Program-made: the position numbers and the translations under genes
Shown: one piece after another, positions 34,429 to 34,844 of the stretch
Layout: each line of letters begins with the position of its first letter
How positions within the stretch are numbered: the first letter of the stretch is position 1
The notes under the pieces: model-generated
What the model saw: the letters and a program-made list of their open reading frames with translations, nothing else
Databases searched by the model: none
Told to the model about the DNA's origin: nothing
Source: Candidatus Cryptobacteroides choladohippi
GTDB lineage: Bacteria; Bacteroidota; Bacteroidia; Bacteroidales; UBA932
DNA length: 34,844 bases
Direction of reading: 5' to 3'
NCBI GenBank assembly: GCA_018065985.1
Contig: JAGHSF010000055.1
Location: 1-34,844, forward strand

Positions 34429-34491
34429 ATGGAGGGAATGGTGGACCGGATGGAGGGAATGGCGGACCGGATGGAGGAATGGCGGGACCGA
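34429..34491 (+). repeat. 21-bp tandem repeat, three copies
   Basis: Three units of ATGGAGGGAATGG plus GGACCGG-type ends (34429, 34450, 34471); the third has a compensating one-base deletion and insertion. Confidence 0.8.
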
Positions 34492-34564
34492 CGGCCCTGC
34501 ACACAGGAAATCGGCAACCCGCCGCAGGACCCACAGAGTTCTTTCAATGGTGTATTGTGTTCCC

Positions 34565-34844
34565 CGTGCGTGAAACGGGCTTCCTGACGCACGGGATGGG
34601 CCAGAATGAAGATTCGTGCGTGAAACGGGCTTCCTGACGCACGGGGTGGGCTAGAATGAAGATTCGTGCGTGAAACGGGCTTCCTGACGCACGGGATGAG
34701 CCGGAATGAAGATTCGTGCGTGAAACGGGCTTCCTGACGCACGGGATGGGCCGGAATGAAGATTCGTGCGTGAAACGGGCCTACTGACGCACGGGATGCG
34801 CCGGTAGGAAGATTCGTGCGTGTCTGGGGCCTTCTTACGCACGG
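34565..34844. repeat. 50-bp hairpin tandem array, at least six units, running off the window
   Basis: Units start at 34565, 34615, 34665, 34715, 34765 and 34815, exactly 50 bp apart. Each holds CGTGCGT, a 15-nt loop and ACGCACG, a perfect 7-bp inverted repeat, followed by a 21-nt linker ending GAAGATT. The stem arms are identical in all six units; the loop is changed in the fifth (2 sites) and strongly changed in the sixth. A second small stem GAAT-GAAG-ATTC forms in most linkers. The unit length is not a multiple of three, so coding is unlikely. The array continues beyond 34844. Confidence 0.93.

Larger units (their letters stand above)
34024..34564. other. non-coding, repeat-rich DNA
   Basis: No convincing gene. 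The stretch 34080-34390 is AT-richer than the flanking genes. A plus-strand frame open from 34030 to 34587 has no recognisable family, and its repeats (MEGMVDR, MEGMADR, MEEWRDR) are explained by the 21-bp DNA repeat. It holds the three repeat sets listed separately. Confidence 0.6.

Noticed and set aside
34030..34587. Possible 185-aa gene after the unknown acidic protein
   Set aside because: AT-rich region, no family, no promoter box, and the protein repeats simply mirror DNA repeats.
34386..34742. Minus-strand frame with repeated RQEARFTHESS-type peptides
   Set aside because: It arises from the 50-bp array, whose unit shifts frame each time; every frame gives similar peptides.
34565..34844. 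CRISPR array
   Set aside because: The whole 50-bp unit is conserved, there are no unique spacers, and no cas genes are in the window.

Overview
The window looks like a chromosomal segment from a gut-type Bacteroidota (order Bacteroidales, probably an uncultured or Rikenellaceae/UBA932-like lineage; the exact taxon cannot be read from this sequence). The grounds are: many promoters with the Bacteroidota TAnnTTTG -7 box and sometimes a TTTG -33 box, little sign of Shine-Dalgarno sites, type B L31, many short-signal lipoproteins, and a glycan-foraging repertoire (GH92, GH95, GH125). Coding DNA is GC-rich and very densely packed, and several gene pairs overlap at stop/start codons.

Layout. 134-2864 (+): M20 dipeptidase and secreted alkaline phosphatase. 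2870-5019 (-): small anchored protein coupled to a shortened S9 (DPP-IV/prolyl tripeptidyl type) peptidase. 5122-5789 (-): L31 type B and a DUF486 membrane protein. 5867-8351 (+): glmM followed after one base by a divergent DUF1343/NamZ-like protein. 8402-9442 (+): tRNA-Glu(CTC), a terminator-like hairpin, then an ATP-grasp protein. 9489-11909 (+): GH95 fucosidase lipoprotein. 11906-17393 (-): a coupled run OmpA lipoprotein > PriA-like protein that has lost its helicase motifs > FAD oxidoreductase > Ntn hydrolase. 17473-17943 (+): C_GCAxxG_C_C protein. 17946-25976: divergent glycosidase cluster, a GH92-GH125 fusion on the minus strand facing GH92 plus GH95-like on the plus strand. 26137-27030 (-): lipid-kinase-like protein. 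27094-29822 (+): phosphoethanolamine transferase coupled to a membrane-tethered PHP-domain protein. 29855-33363 (-): amidohydrolase lipoprotein, small ORFs, a small membrane protein and a second Ntn hydrolase. 33523-34023 (+): unknown acidic protein. 34024-34844: non-coding, repeat-rich DNA ending in a 50-bp hairpin tandem array that runs off the window.

How it fits together. The glycosidases point to removal of mannose and fucose from host or fungal glycans. One GH92 carries Gln in place of the catalytic acid Glu, which is compatible with mannose-phosphodiester substrates. glmM/NamZ-like, the phosphoethanolamine transferase/PHP pair and the OmpA lipoprotein concern the envelope. The leads most worth a second look are the PriA-like pseudohelicase, the GH92 acid replacement, the GH92-GH125 fusion, the transferase/PHP pair and the 50-bp hairpin array.
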